The notes below the pieces were generated by a model. That model made no database searches, was not told where the DNA came from, and worked only from the letters and a program-made list of their open reading frames with translations. A stretch of 64,000 nt of DNA from Dipteris shenzhenensis (lineage: Eukaryota; Polypodiophyta; Polypodiopsida; Gleicheniales). Of the stretch, positions 11,602-24,149 are shown piece by piece. A program made the position numbers and the translations under genes. How positions within the stretch are numbered: the first letter of the stretch is position 1; each line of letters begins with the position of its first letter. The stretch is from assembly GCA_047967505.1 (NCBI GenBank), contig CM106541.1; one strand, written 5' to 3'.

Positions 11602-14165
11602 GTGAGAAATCTAGGCACAATATATACTAAAGGAGCTGCTATTCAAACTACTATCGTTCCCAATGTGTGCAACACATTAGCTCTTGTCAAGCAACCAGAT
11701 TGTAAAGAGGTCTTGTTCTTCAAGAATACAGCACTATCCATGATGCTTAATATAAAGAAAAACATGCCTATTACAAAAATATCAAGAGTCCTTGAAGTCC
11801 CTTGTCGCACTCTATACAAGGGAAGAACACGGGTGGAACTTGACACCGATAAACTATTCTCATTGGTTGAATTCATGTCATAAGAAAAAAAGATGAGGGG
11901 CAATCACAGATGAAATGAAAGAGTTGGTATTCACATTTTGGAAAGATGAGATGCCTGTATCCCCTGTCAGGAAGGATATTTGTCGTAAACGAGTGGTAAC
12001 AAAAAGTTACATAAAACACCTGATGCACCTACTCGATGAGCCTCAAGTACAATCAATCTTGCTAAAATGTATGCTTCTGCATGTTTTGATACTCTAAACT
12101 CTATGCTGATTTTAGCAAGAGTAACTCATGCTACATAGTCCTTCATGTCATAAAATCCTAGTCTTGAACATGTCCTAGTACTCTGAATTCTATGCTATTT
12201 TTGCAGGAATAACTAATGCTACTTAGTGCTTCATGTTGTAAAATTATAACTTTTTATGATAAATATTGCAGCACATTGTGCTATTTTGCATCACAATTGA
12301 GAACTAGCACAGCCCAATAGCTCTAGATAATGCCAAGTTGCATGGTCTACTAATAGGGAGGGTATGTTAAGTAGGATGTGCTAATCACTACATTATGCTA
12401 TCCAGATTGGTCTTCTAACAAGCACGGTCTAGCATCTGATGCCTGCAAGTATTGGTTGCTAATTACCATGGTTTGATAACTTGATATGATAACTAGCATG
12501 GTCTAATAACAAGTAGGGTATGATCTACATTATGCTAACTACTAGGGTCTCATAACTAGCATTTGATGCTTCCAAGTAGATGCTAGTTATCTGCATGGTG
12601 TGATGACTAGCATGGCCCATTAACTATATAATGTTAACTAGCATGGCCCATTAAATACATTATGTTAGCTAGCAGGTTTTGATAACTAACATTTGATCCT
12701 TGTAAGTAGATGTTGCTAAGTAGCATGGTCTGATAACTATCATCGCCCATTAACTATATAATGCTAACTAGCATGATCCATTAAGTACAATATATGCTAA
12801 GTAGCACGATCCATTAACTACATTATATGTAAGTAGCATGGTCACCTAGTAATCAGGGTCTGATAATGAGCATGGTTTGACCTAGTTTATGCTTATTAGT
12901 ATGGCCTTATAACCCTCTTATAACAAGAATGTTTGAACCTACATTATGCTAACTATCACATCTTATAACAAGCATGGTTGGACCTAGATTGTTGTATAAG
13001 TAGCATGGTATGGTTGGACCTATATTATGTTGACTAGCATGATGTAATAACAAGCAGGATCTGCTAAATAGCATGTTGGCAAATTAAGAATTGTCTAATA
13101 ACTAGCATGGTTAGATACTAAGCACGATCTGACATTTTGCAAGTTGAGTTCTTCCATAGGTTCAAAGAAAGACATCCAAACTGCAACATTGGTTTCAGAT
13201 CATTTGATATAATGAAGCCTTTTTTTGTACAAAGGTTGGGGGATATATATGCATGCTGCTGTAAGTACCATGTGCAAATGATCATCCTAAAGGATGCGCT
13301 GAACCACATGCGGTCTCTTGAATTTGGGCTCCATGGAGCAGGATGCATTTGCACATGGGGCATTTGTGCCACAGGTGATGGCACAGGTGCTGTTGCTTGG
13401 CTTCATGTCACACTTTCAAAGGTACCACATATCTATGGGAGTCAATGCTTTGCCCAAAGGAGACTAATGTAGCCTTTCATAATAGAAATTGTCTCATGGG
13501 AGAATGCAAAAAATGTGGTCCAAATAAGTTGAAAATGTGCTTCTTGGAGATGGAAAGGGGGGCAAGACCTTGTCTATAAAGGTATTTGAATATGTGCAGT
13601 CAATAGATAAGCAAGGAAACAAGAAACAAAGAAAAGATCTTTTGCACAAAGACATGCCATGCTTGGAGTTTCTTAAGCTATTGAAGACCAAGCTCAAGGT
13701 CTTCATCACACTAACTATGTAGCCCGATGGCAAGATGAACTATTCAAGAACTGCATACATCAATTTCCTAATGATGTGGTTGTTTTAGTTGTAGATTTGA
13801 TAGAGAATTATGCATTCAAGGAGAAAAATGAGATCCACTCCATGCACTGCCATTCAACTCAGATAACAATTTTTGTACACATAACGCAATATCGCCAGGC
13901 AAGGGAAGTAATCAAAACAGTCCATTTCTTCATATCAAATGACAGGGTGCATGACACATTGTTCATCTAACATTGCTTTATGTTGCATTATGATTGGCTA
14001 CAAAAATAGGGTGTTGCTCCAAAAAGACATTGGGTTTGGTTAGATGGTGCAGCCTCACAGTTTAAAGTTCTATTTTATTGCAAGATATGCCAGACTGATA
14101 GGGATGGAAATGAGCTTGTTATTTTTTGGATTAGGGCATGGAAAAGGAGAGCATGATGGTGCTAG
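11602..14165 (+). pseudogene. DDE-like transposon gene, copy 1 (decayed)
   Basis: Fragments line up with copy 2 at 23.0-26.8 kb. The first exon ends in FTFWKDEMPVSPVRKDICRK (11930-11990) and HLMHLLDEPQV. After a repeat-filled intron of about 1 kb, coding resumes near 13137 with VEFFHRFKERHP, KPFFVQRLGD and a CCCKYHVQM motif. Then follow VVDLIENYAFKEKNEIHSM (13785-13840), HDTLF, and HWVWLDGAASQFK (14029-14067) with a GHGKGEHDGARA-like block in another frame near 14137. The order VVD..ENY, DG...QFK and HGK...DG matches a group of RNase H-fold, transposase-like proteins I recall from plants and animals without an agreed name. Frameshifts and stops make it inactive. Confidence 0.65.
12290..13120 (+). 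repeat. Degenerate short-repeat array inside the intron of DDE-like copy 1
   Basis: Roughly 20 to 30 imperfect copies of a motif close to AACTAGCATGGTCTGATAAC fill this interval with variable spacing. It lies between the exon ending LLDEPQV and the exon starting with VEFFHRF, so it occupies an intron-like gap. The core AACYAGCRYGGT is shared with the array in copy 2. Confidence 0.8.
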
Positions 14166-14880
14166 AGCCATGGTAAAAGAACATTGATACATGAATAATT
14201 ATATCCTAGTGGTCCCGTCTTGAAGTGTGTGCAGCTGATGTGGTTTCTTTTCTCCAAGACTTCTTCTTAGAGAGAAATGTAGCATATGGAATTAAGAAAG
14301 TGCTATATAGGAGAAAATTTATAATTCCTTACTTCTCTTCTGTAGTTTTAACTACATTGATCATGATGAGATGGTCTCAGTAGAGGAATGGGTTGAATCT
14401 AGGATTTCCATGGCAAATATTAATGCCTTCCAATGAGAGGTTTATTGTAACTTTTAGTGTTCATTAACACCATTATAAATATTGTGAGAGTTTGCTTAAT
14501 ATTGTAACTTTTGAAGGTGTTTGTTAACACCATTATAAATGTTACAAGAGTTTACAATTGCTTAATCTTATCTTTTGCTGTAACTTATCTATGTCACATT
14601 AAATTTATAATTTTGATTTCATCTCCTTTAAAAATCTCTAAAAATTTGCTTGTTTTTATGTTTTCATCTGTGCTTTGAAGAGTGGGTTTTTTCTTAAATT
14701 TGATCCAAAAACTAGTCCAAAAGTAACATTAAATTGAGGGTAGGGGAAGGAGTATGTATGGAACCCATTGCATTTATAAAACAGGGGTGCAAAAAATAAA
14801 TAATAAATAGGGGGTAGTGTATGCATGTGTCCCATTAATTTTATGAAAAAGCATACAAAAAATAAAATAATAAATTGGGA

Positions 14881-14919
<39 letters not shown>

Positions 14920-14954
14920 AGAGAGACGAAGCAAGCTAAATTATTTAAGCAAAA

Positions 14955-14993
<39 letters not shown>

Positions 14994-15750
14994 CCTACCA
15001 CCCCCAACATAGAGGATAAGACCACATGGTGGGAAGTAAGCCCACCATGTGGGAACTTACTTCCCACCTACATATAATAAGTGAATAAAAGTGGATCTAC
15101 ATGTGATAAGTGTCAAAATGAAAAGATGATGTCCATACTAAATGCGTAAACCATTTTTGCAAAATAGATACAAAAATTAGTAAAAAATAATGTGGATCAC
15201 AAAATGATTAGGGATTATCCATGCTAAAGAATTATCCATCAATGATTGTATGGAGCTAGCCTGACCAAAGGCTAGTTGGGAAATCAAAGTGTGTGTTTAG
15301 ATTAAAAAGTTCCCTCAATAAATGAGCCCTACAATTAATTCCATCAATTGAATAAAAAGTTAAAAAAAGAAACATATAAGGAAAAAATGTTTGAGATAGC
15401 TAAGTGGGAAAATGCAACAACTAGAGTTTGCAAAAATTTCCACCAAAATTAAGAATTTTTAATAATATTGAGTTTGACAAACAATATTGAAAAATGATGT
15501 TGAATCCTCAAGCAATCCAGGTTTCAAGGTTAGGGTCCACTTACCTGCCACCATCCAAACAAACTAGGTATTAAAACAACATAGTTATGTTTGGGTAGAC
15601 AAGTAATGTATGTTTTCCCCAGCTTGTTATCACTTTACCTAGGTGTGGGAGTATGAAAGGGACATAGCCTGGTGGAAGTAATGACAAGAGGGAGAGAGAG
15701 AGTGCTGAACCACTTTAAGCGAGAACACACACACACCACGGACATGCTAC
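14166..15750. other. AT-rich intergenic sequence with microsatellites
   Basis: Apart from simple repeats at 14881-14992, I see no coding region. The nearly identical phrases TTAACACCATTATAAAT at 14464 and 14524 form a local direct duplication of about 60 bp. Confidence 0.4.
14881..14992 (+). repeat. Compound (GT)n-(GA)n and (TG)n microsatellites
   Basis: A run of GT about nine units long passes directly into a GA run to about 14920. A second, longer TG run follows at about 14957-14992. They are visible directly. Confidence 0.95.
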
Positions 15751-15754
15751 ATGA

Positions 15755-18050
15755 TGGCCATCAATAGTTTGCATTGGTGCAAATTGCTCGGAGGATAAGC
15801 TCTTCGTAAGAAGACCTGCAGGATTGTCTTCTATGTGAATCTTGAGAAGCTGAATGCACTTGTCCTAAAGTACTTCCCTGATGAAGTGGTATCATCATTA
15901 TGCTTCATCTTCACATGAAACACAGGATTCTGTGCCAACTGGATGGCACTCTTACTATCATAATGCAAAACTGTAACTTCTCTTGCAATGCCCAACTCTC
16001 CCACTAAATGAGCAAGACATATGGCTCCCTTGCATGCAACTACACCTGCTGTAAATGTGAAAACATAGCTAGTAGTAGACTTCCTCTTGTCTACATTCCC
16101 TACAAAATCTGCGTCCACATAACCAAGAACTACAAAAGTATCCTTCCTCCCGAAGCAAATGCACAAACCCCTTGTACCATTCAAGTATCTCATGATACTC
16201 TTCACTTCTTCTCAGTGCTTCTTGCCAAGATTTTACATAAACCTATTGACCACTCCCACTACAAATGCAATGTCTGGACATGTAGCAACCATGGCATACA
16301 TCAAGCAACCACACGGCATTCATCAACCACGTGTAGCAACCATGGCATACATCAAGCAACCACATGCTGACAAATATAGAACTTTGGCCATTTTAGCCCA
16401 CTCCTCATCTATCTTGGGATTGTCCACTTAGCTAAGTTTCACATATGGAGGTAACAGAGTACTAATTCTCTTCTCCCTCTCCATATTGAAATGTTGAAAT
16501 ACCTTGATGATGTAGTCCTCTTGAGATAACCAAAGAATCCTCTTCTTCCTATCCCACTTAATGCACTGCATGCCAAGTATGTGACCAGCTTCTCCCAAAT
16601 CCTTCATGTCAAAGGTCTCATGTAGCTTTTGTTTCAATGCATCCACCTCAAAGGTATTCTTCTCACATAAAGTATCAAGATCAGAAGACTTCCATCTGTA
16701 GCCTTCTTCATGTATAAGCATTGATCCATGTCACTTCGGCTGTAGCCGTGTGATTCATGAATGCATCAAGCTTATGATGCCATTCACGTGGTGCCTGCTT
16801 CAGCCCATAAAGAAAGGGAGTTGACAAATCCAATAATCCTACCCAAAATGGTGTTACTGAGAAGATGAACAGAACCATACAAGAAAGGAATCTCAACATG
16901 CTTTCTAATGCAGGTCTACCATATGCATTTTGGGCTAAAGCTGTCAAGGTAGCAATGCATTTGATTAATAGATCACCTAGTAAGCCATTGGATGGTAAGG
17001 TCCCTAAAGGAAGCATGGTCAGGAAAGCCACCTTCATATGAGCATTTACATGTGTTTGACTGCGAGGCTTATGTGCATATACCAAAGGATAAGCGCACTA
17101 AGCTTGATCTTAATCAAGAAAATGCATTTTGCTTGGGTATGGTGATTCAGGAGAGATGGGATACCAGTTATGGGACCCTCAAGCAAGGAAGATAGTGCGC
17201 AGCCATGATGTTATCTTCGATGAAAGTATGATGCATAAACAACTAGTTAAGACAATGGAAATTCATAGAGTGGTGTTCCAGGAGGATGGTCAGCCACCAC
17301 ATGTTCCACATGCAAGAAATGTCCCACATAATGCAGTTAATGGAAAGCAATTACAGCCACTAAATCATGAGGTGGGAGGTCCACAAAGGATGTGCAACCT
17401 CCAATTATGTAGGATAATCAATTGGGACATCCAAGTGCTCACATGGAGGCAGTGGTGAGATGATCTATGAGAGTCTTACGTCCTCCATTGAGGTTTACTC
17501 TAGGCCGTTGATTACATACAACTGACTAATTGTGGAGAGCCTTCATGCTACAAAAGGCCATGTCACGGGATGACAAGCACAAGTGGGAAAGGCAACTCCA
17601 AGTGATGCACAATGCTACCTAGGATTTGGTTCATGTATCAAAAGGGAAACATGCACTTCCATATGTAAGTGGGTTTATAAAATGAAGGCAACTCCTTGTG
17701 ATGCATTGCCTAAGTATAAGACACGGTTGGTTGCCAAGGGATTCAAGCAAGAGTAGGGTGTTGACTTTGCTGAGATTTTTTCTCCAATTTTCAAGATGAC
17801 TACTCTGTGTACCGTGCTTGGTCTGGTTGTAAGAGAGGACATGGAACTTCTCCAGATGGATGTCAAGACAACATTCTTGCATGGGGATCTACATGAGGAC
17901 ATCTATATGTTGCAGCCAGAGGGTTTTGTGGTGTAGGGGAACCACATCTCACAAAACGGCATGAGAATTATACTCTCCACCATTATCAGTATGCAAGCGT
18001 TTGAGCTTCTTGCCCGTTTGATTTTTTGTGTATGCCTGAAAGTTTTGAAG
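15755..18050 (-). pseudogene. Ty1/copia remnant with an internal inversion
   Basis: The family is that of copia element B (56-61 kb). On the minus strand, 15755-16810 gives RNase H (GYVDADFVGNVDKRKSTTSYVF, SKSAIQLAQNPVFH) and the RT C-terminus (HETFDMKDLGEAGHILGMQC, LYGLKQAPREWHHKLDAF). On the plus strand, 16825-17935 gives the integrase C-terminus (NGVTEKMNRTIQERN, HLINRSPSKPLDG) through the RT N-terminus (FSPIFKMTTL, MDVKTTFLHGDLHEDIYM). Minus strand again, 17950-18045 gives the integrase centre (GKKLKRLHTDNGGEY). Flipping the middle block restores normal copia order. Frameshifts and stops are frequent, and neither gag nor LTRs remain. Confidence 0.85.
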
Positions 18051-18725
18051 AGAAGAAAGTGGGAAATTTTGGTTTAAAAACCCAAAAAAATAAGGAATAA
18101 TTTTTTTCATTAGAAATAAGAAAAAATTTAAGGAAACTTTGAAAAATAAATAATATAAAATCAAATTTAAGAAAAAACAAGGTGAAATTAAGAGAAAAAA
18201 TGTTAAGAGAAAATTAGAGAAAATAATCAAAATAAAGATTTAAGAAAATAAAAAAGATATTATGAGAAATAAGGGAAACTTAGGGAGCTTTTAAGGAACA
18301 AATAAGAAAGTAAGGAACAATGAAAAAATAATAAGGAAGGCAACAAAAAATAATAGAAATAAGGAGAAATATAAGGGAAGTAAGGAAAAAAGAGGGAGAG
18401 GGCAGGAGGGAGAAACTAGAACATAGAGGAAAAAAGTAAAAGGATAGGAAGAAAAATAGCAAAAATAATGGAAATTAAGAGGGATTAACGAACAAAGGTG
18501 ATAGGATAAAAAATCAAAAGTTAGAGAATGAAAAATTAGGGAAATTTTTATTAATTTTCTTTTATAAGAAAGGAATTTAGGGAGAAATTGGGAGAAAGTA
18601 TTAGTCAAAGGGAAAATAAATAAGGAAATTTAGGGAAAACTAAGGGAGGTAGAAGTGAATAGGGAAAGAGGGGGAGGGGGGGAGAAATAGGGTGAAGTGA
18701 ATGTAAAGGGGGAAAGGAATAGGAA
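18051..18725 (+). repeat. Purine-only low-complexity tract
   Basis: The plus strand is almost entirely A and G with scattered T (runs such as AAGGGAAGTAAGGAAAAAAG). C is very rare across more than 600 bases. The minus-strand frames here are pyrimidine-biased artefacts rich in Phe, Leu and Ser and are not annotated as genes. Confidence 0.85.
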
Positions 18726-18726
18726 G

Positions 18727-19269
18727 TGTGTGTGTGTGTGTGTGTGTGTGTGAGTGAGTTCAAAAAGAAAACAATGCTTCTAAGCATAAAGCCCATAATC
18801 CTCACAATGGGGGGGGAGACAAATATAAATACTATAAATAGTAAATTCCATTGAATTCATAGTATAAATATAAATACTAAAAACGTGCTACATGTTCAAT
18901 TAAATTCAATTAAAGCCCAACCACTATGGTTGGATTGAGTGTTGCCAATAAAAAATTAAGAAGAGCATTTCTTTATATATATATATGTATATACATATAT
19001 ATATATATATATGGCACCAACAATTAATGTAGCAGAGGGAGAAAGTCAATAATAGTAGTCTAAGTGGGTGGGGAGAGGGAGGGTTAAGGTTTATTGAATG
19101 ACTGATTCTGGGTGTATGTGTACATGTGTGTATGTAAAAAGATACATCATCATTAAATAAATGTCAAATTCCCAAACCAAGGGTAAGGAGATAAGGTTAG
19201 GTTAGTGGTTAAGATTGCATGGTTAGGTTTTGGGGGGAGATGTTGGCCATAAGTGTGAGTCTATCAGAG

Positions 19270-19306
<37 letters not shown>

Positions 19307-19332
19307 TCTGTGTGTGTGTGTGTGTATATGTA
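18727..19332 (+). repeat. Cluster of microsatellites: (GT)n, (AT)n, (GA)n-(TG)n
   Basis: A GT run lies at about 18727-18752, an AT run at about 18975-19013 and a GA run at about 19274-19302 followed by a TG run to about 19325. The sequence between them is AT-rich without a coding frame. Confidence 0.92.
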
Positions 19333-19354
19333 TATGTATTGAAACTAAGATAAA

Positions 19355-20280
19355 TCGACCTTAGCCTCTCATCCTTTAGCAAGCTTGAAAGGCTACTTGA
19401 CTAGTTTTCAAATTGATCTTAGCCTCTCAATGCCTTGTGGAGGATGAGAGACTAAGATTGGTTTCAAAACCCAATCTTAGCCTTTCTTCCATTCTTGGTG
19501 TAGCATGCGAAGCTAAGATCGGGGTTAAAACCTATATTTGCCTCGCATGCTCATTGGAGGAGGATGAAACGCTAAGATCAATTTTAAAACAAATCTTAAA
19601 GTACCATTTTCCTTGGTGAATAGTGCCAAACCAATTTTAGTGATTTAGGGTCAGTGGAGAATGAAATACTAAGGATGGTTTTAAAATATATGTTAGCCTC
19701 TCATGCTCCACGGAGTATGAAAAGTTAAGATCAAATTTTAAACTGATCTTAGCCTCTCATTCTATGTTAGAGTGTGAAAGGCTAAGAGGCTAGAGAGTTT
19801 TTAAATAGATTTTAACCTTTCAACCTCCATTAAGTGTGAGAGGGTGAGATCAGTTTAAAACTTATCTTAGCCTCTCATGCTCCACCAAGCATGAAAGGAA
19901 AGACAAGCTCAATTTTTGAACGAGACTTAGCCTCTCATCCTTTAGCAAGCTTAACTGCTTAGTAGAGGACATGAAATGCTAAGATTTGTTTTAAAGCTGA
20001 CCTTAGTATTTAATCCTCCTCCACCAAGCATGCAAGGCTAAGATCCAGTTCGAAACCGATCTTAGCCTTTTAGGTTCAGTGAAGTATGAAAGGCTAAGAA
20101 TGCTTTTAAAACTGATCTTAGTCTCTCATCCTCCATGGACCATGAAAACCTAAGAATAGTTTTGAAACTTATCTTAGCCTCTCATCCTCCATTGAGCATA
20201 AAAGGCTAAGAGGCTAGCTCAGGTTAGGCTAATCTTAGCCTTTCATTCTCCATTGGGGATGAGAGGGTAAGATGATATTG
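19355..20280. repeat. Tandem array of hairpin-forming units of about 70 bp
   Basis: About 13 imperfect units follow one another. A unit runs GATCTTAGCCTCTCAT-CCTCCA, then a short centre, then CATGAAAGGCTAAGATC and TTTTAAAAC. The left half is the near-complement of the right half, so each unit can fold into a stem. No reading frame crosses it. A (GA)n run follows at about 20304. Confidence 0.88.
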
Positions 20281-20319
20281 GCATTCCATGCTTGATCAAG
20301 GATGAGAGAGAGAGAGAGA

Positions 20320-22785
20320 GTAACTATATTAAATTATATAAGAGGATGATTTCAAAAACATGAACATTTTATACCAGGCAATATCTTGAACAATGGTGAT
20401 ATGGTGGAACTTAGTATTAGTGGCACCGATATTACACATGGTACAGTATTCAACAAAGATGAAAGCTATTTATGCGAGGGTGTACAAATTGGGTCTTCGT
20501 GCATATCCGCGCCCATTGGCTCCTATTTTAATGCTAACATTAAACTTTATACATGATAAGATGTCTCTAAGATGGATCAATAGAAGACAACTGTACTAAG
20601 GCATAAAGAGGACACAAAGTGAAGGCAAAAAATATCAATGTCATATAGGTTTCCACTATCACATACTAGAATGCTGACACATAGACATGGACAACAAGCA
20701 TACAAACAAATTTTTTCTTACTATTGGCGGCACAAACCCAAATTTTACTATGGGATCATAAATTAGCAGTGAATTTTTGAAACTTGAAAAGAGAAGATAA
20801 GCATGAGTATGGTGATTGTGTACATAGTGTTTTGATACTTCATGCCAACTTCTTAATTGTGTAACCTTGAGGAAAGCCCTAGATGTTCATATACTAATAG
20901 ATGAAAAGTCAAATCCTTATTCTCAACATATGCTTGCAAGTACACTAACACTTCCACTTTAGTTTTCAAAAAGTGTCCACCTTGCCTCATGATGCAATTT
21001 AATAATGGTGGCTTAGAGAACTAAACAAAAATGTCTTTGCATACCTATCTTTACTAGTGGCAAGATAGGTTTTCTTAATGTTAGAGATGGGTTTATTAAT
21101 GGTTGGTCATATCCATGAAGACATTGGTGCATTTTTTAGCTGTTTATCAAAGTAGTTGAGGACAAGTCATTTACTCAGTCTTGCACATCTTATGAAAACC
21201 TTCAAGAGTGCACAACCTCAAGTCCTGCGCCTTTATGATGATGGAGCTTCCAAACTTCAGGGTTTACTAATCATGGCTCCTTATGTGTAAACCTATTGGA
21301 CATTTGAAGCCACTGCATTTTCTTTTTTTCATGTAGGATGACATTCCAATACAATCCAGTACACAATGAATCACACACAAGATCATTGGATGGAAAAGGG
21401 TGGCGGTATACTATCATTGAAAAATATGCTCTTGGAAAATCTTTGTTACTAGTTGGGAACTGATGGTGCTGCCAATGTGAGTACTTAAAAGATAGTGCTC
21501 AAGTGGTCATTGGTATAAAGGACTACATCAAATATTGGTACAAGTATCAGATTGAGAAAGCCTCACTTAAACAAACGTAATAAGAGGGATACACTATTGG
21601 GAAAACATGATCAAGGCATTGTGAGAGACTACAATAACTATGCAAAGTCTAAGTATATGTACAGACTTTTGGCCACATAGAACATATGCAGTAGAACAAA
21701 ATACCAGCACCAACAAAAAGTTTTCATGGCTTTTAAGAAGCTAGAAGACCACTTAGTCTGTGATCCACAACATAACAAGCCCAAAGATACATTCCAACCA
21801 TTCGTAGAAGTAAAAAGGGTGACTTTGTTCATTTTGTTGGGTGTAGCCGAGTTGGACAGTAAACTCAACACTACCTTTGAACAAGACAGCGTGGCCTTGA
21901 TACAATGTTGGGCACTGTGTTCACAAAGGGAGAATGGGTCATTGTTTGCTTGGGTGTAGCCATTTTTTGGTGAGGTTCAGGAACTTTTCTGTATATGGGT
22001 ATCTTGCATGACCCATAACTTATGCATTGCTCAACAAAATTTGGCAAAATTTGCCTTCAAGTTGTAGTACACATTCCAAACTTGAACATGAGAACAAAAA
22101 ACTATGGAATAAGGATTTGGAATGAGACCCTTAAAGCATTATAAGTGCTATGTTCCATGTGAAGCATGCATCCTAAAGACTATAGGATATAGCAATTTAT
22201 TCAAAAACATCAAAATTTTATTCTATACATACATGCAACCAAGTAATCATTCTAAAGTACACTACATGAGCTTCTCCTCTACCCAATGACACACCTAAAT
22301 GAGAACATTATGCATGGGTTAATGGGCCTCCAATGTTGTGCTAAAGTGTTGCATACCAATTTGAGGGCATGCTCTATAACTTTCTTTTGATTCATTGAAA
22401 ACCAAAACGGATTGAAAATTTAGAATTCAAACTATTGGGACTAGTGCATGGTGGTCTTAAAACATTGATAGCAGTTCGTATTGGTATCTAGATTCACCCT
22501 AAAATGGAAGTTGAAAAAATGCAATTCGTACATGTGCAAAGATATTTTAATAAATCCAACACTATCTACAATTTTGAAAATTTTCTTTTTCCATGCACTT
22601 GTTTTCTATATGGCTCATAAGCATTTCAAAGTTCATTGCATTTAATAATACACAACATTAAACCCGATAGCGTGTCCTTCGGCCTATTTGTGTTTTGAAG
22701 CATTTTAGCCAAATTGCACTTGTTCGGGATATCCAGGTCTGTTGACGTGTATCGCCGGAGGGGGGGAAAACTGGCAGCTAAAATT
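20320..22785. other. No recognisable gene
   Basis: About 2.4 kb of AT-rich sequence holds only short frames without domains on either strand. The last part (about 22680-22945) may be the leader of the DDE-like copy 2, because a good donor (TTTCAG/GTAAGT) occurs near 22945. Confidence 0.35.
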
Positions 22786-23193
22786 TCACTACTCTTGTGA
22801 ATTTTAAATTTTCACACCTCCCGCAAATCAAATCTTGGAAGATTAAGTACCTGCAACCTATCCCCGCCCTCCGAATTCCCTATAACCTGCACGCACCTCG
22901 ACGTGACCTTGCACAGACTTTGGTTTTCCATTGTCTTCTTTCAGGTAAGTTGTCTTCTATTCTTTGCTTGCCTCACTAACTAGCTTATATGGGTCTATTC
23001 TGACTGATTATGTCCATGACATCAATGGCAACATGTAGCTTGCCATGGCTTGCAAGAGAAGCAGACAGAGGCTATGATACAGGAAAGCCAAAAAGCCAGG
23101 TCAAGGGACAAGGAACAAAGTGTGGGTCAAGGGACAAGGAACAAAGTGCGGGTCAAGGAAAGAGCTGGCACGATATCAAATCGACAATGGAAG

Positions 23194-23510
23194 ACACTTT
23201 TGCAACATTTGGGAAGGGAGAAACAACGAGAAGAAAGAAGACTCCTTGCAGAGCAGCAGCAAGAAGCGGTTGCACATGCATGCATTCAATCATTGCCATC
23301 GGAGTGAAGAACATGAGCTATGATGTCACAATTGGTGGGAGCATTCAAGACAACATCTGCAAAGGGAAAAATAATGAGAAGAAAGAAGACTCCTTGCAGA
23401 GCAGCAGCAAGAAGCCGTTGCACATGCACACATTCAATCATTGCCATTGGAGCGAAGAACATGAGCTATGGTGTCACGATTGGTGGCAGCATTCAAGACA
23501 ACAACATCAA
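23194..23510 (+). repeat. 148-bp tandem duplication within the first exon
   Basis: The block holding AGAAAGAAGACTCCTTGCAG recurs with a period of 148 bp (23241 to 23389), and similarity extends from about 23194 to 23500. Because 148 is not a multiple of three, the one open frame reads the two copies in different frames. A shorter tandem duplication (AAGGGACAAGGAACAAAGTG, period 26 bp) lies just upstream at about 23102-23152. Confidence 0.9.
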
Positions 23511-24149
23511 GCCATTCAGGTGATCAAAAGTCTCAATGTCTTAACAAGCTTTAGCCTGCGCCCAAAAGTTCATAGAGTAACAACCCTATCAACACCTTGG
23601 GAGATGCACACCCAAGAGGCGATGCTCTCTAACCTTAGAAATGGCCTACAGAAAGTGAAAGGGGTGCACAGCTTAGATCAACTAGCTACAAAGAGGGCGA
23701 CATTAGCTATGTTAGTGTCCCCTAAAACAAAGGAGAAATGGCTTGGGTTCACAATGTCAAAAATGTTGTCAATCAAAAGGACCAACATGGCTCCAACGGT
23801 TGAACGTAGAGCAGAAGCAATGCACGATCATTCCAATCCGAGAAGTCTGTGGTCTTCAACAAAATGTAAGAAAAGGAGAGAGAGCCTAATTGTGGAAATC
23901 ATTGCTACGGTGACAACATTTTGGCATGAAAATATGAGAGTTTCTCCAAATAGAAAGGACATCTGTAAGAAGTGGACGGGATGCAAGGTGTTTGAGGAGC
24001 ACATCATACACATGCTAGATACAATGAAGGTCAGTGTGCTACCTAAACGAGCCCGGTGGTTGTTTGTGATTGAGCTTTTGGATAGTTTACTTGTTTCATT
24101 TCTTAAACTAGGCTTGGACTGTGAATGTGATTGTGCTAAACTAGCCCGA

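Noticed and set aside
18280-18608. Long minus-strand frames rich in Phe, Leu and Ser that look like membrane proteins
   Set aside because: They are translations of the purine-only tract; composition alone explains the hydrophobicity and there is no conserved motif.
19355-20280. CRISPR-like array suggested by regular repeats
   Set aside because: Units are imperfect, palindromic and contiguous without unique spacers, and the genome is a plant.
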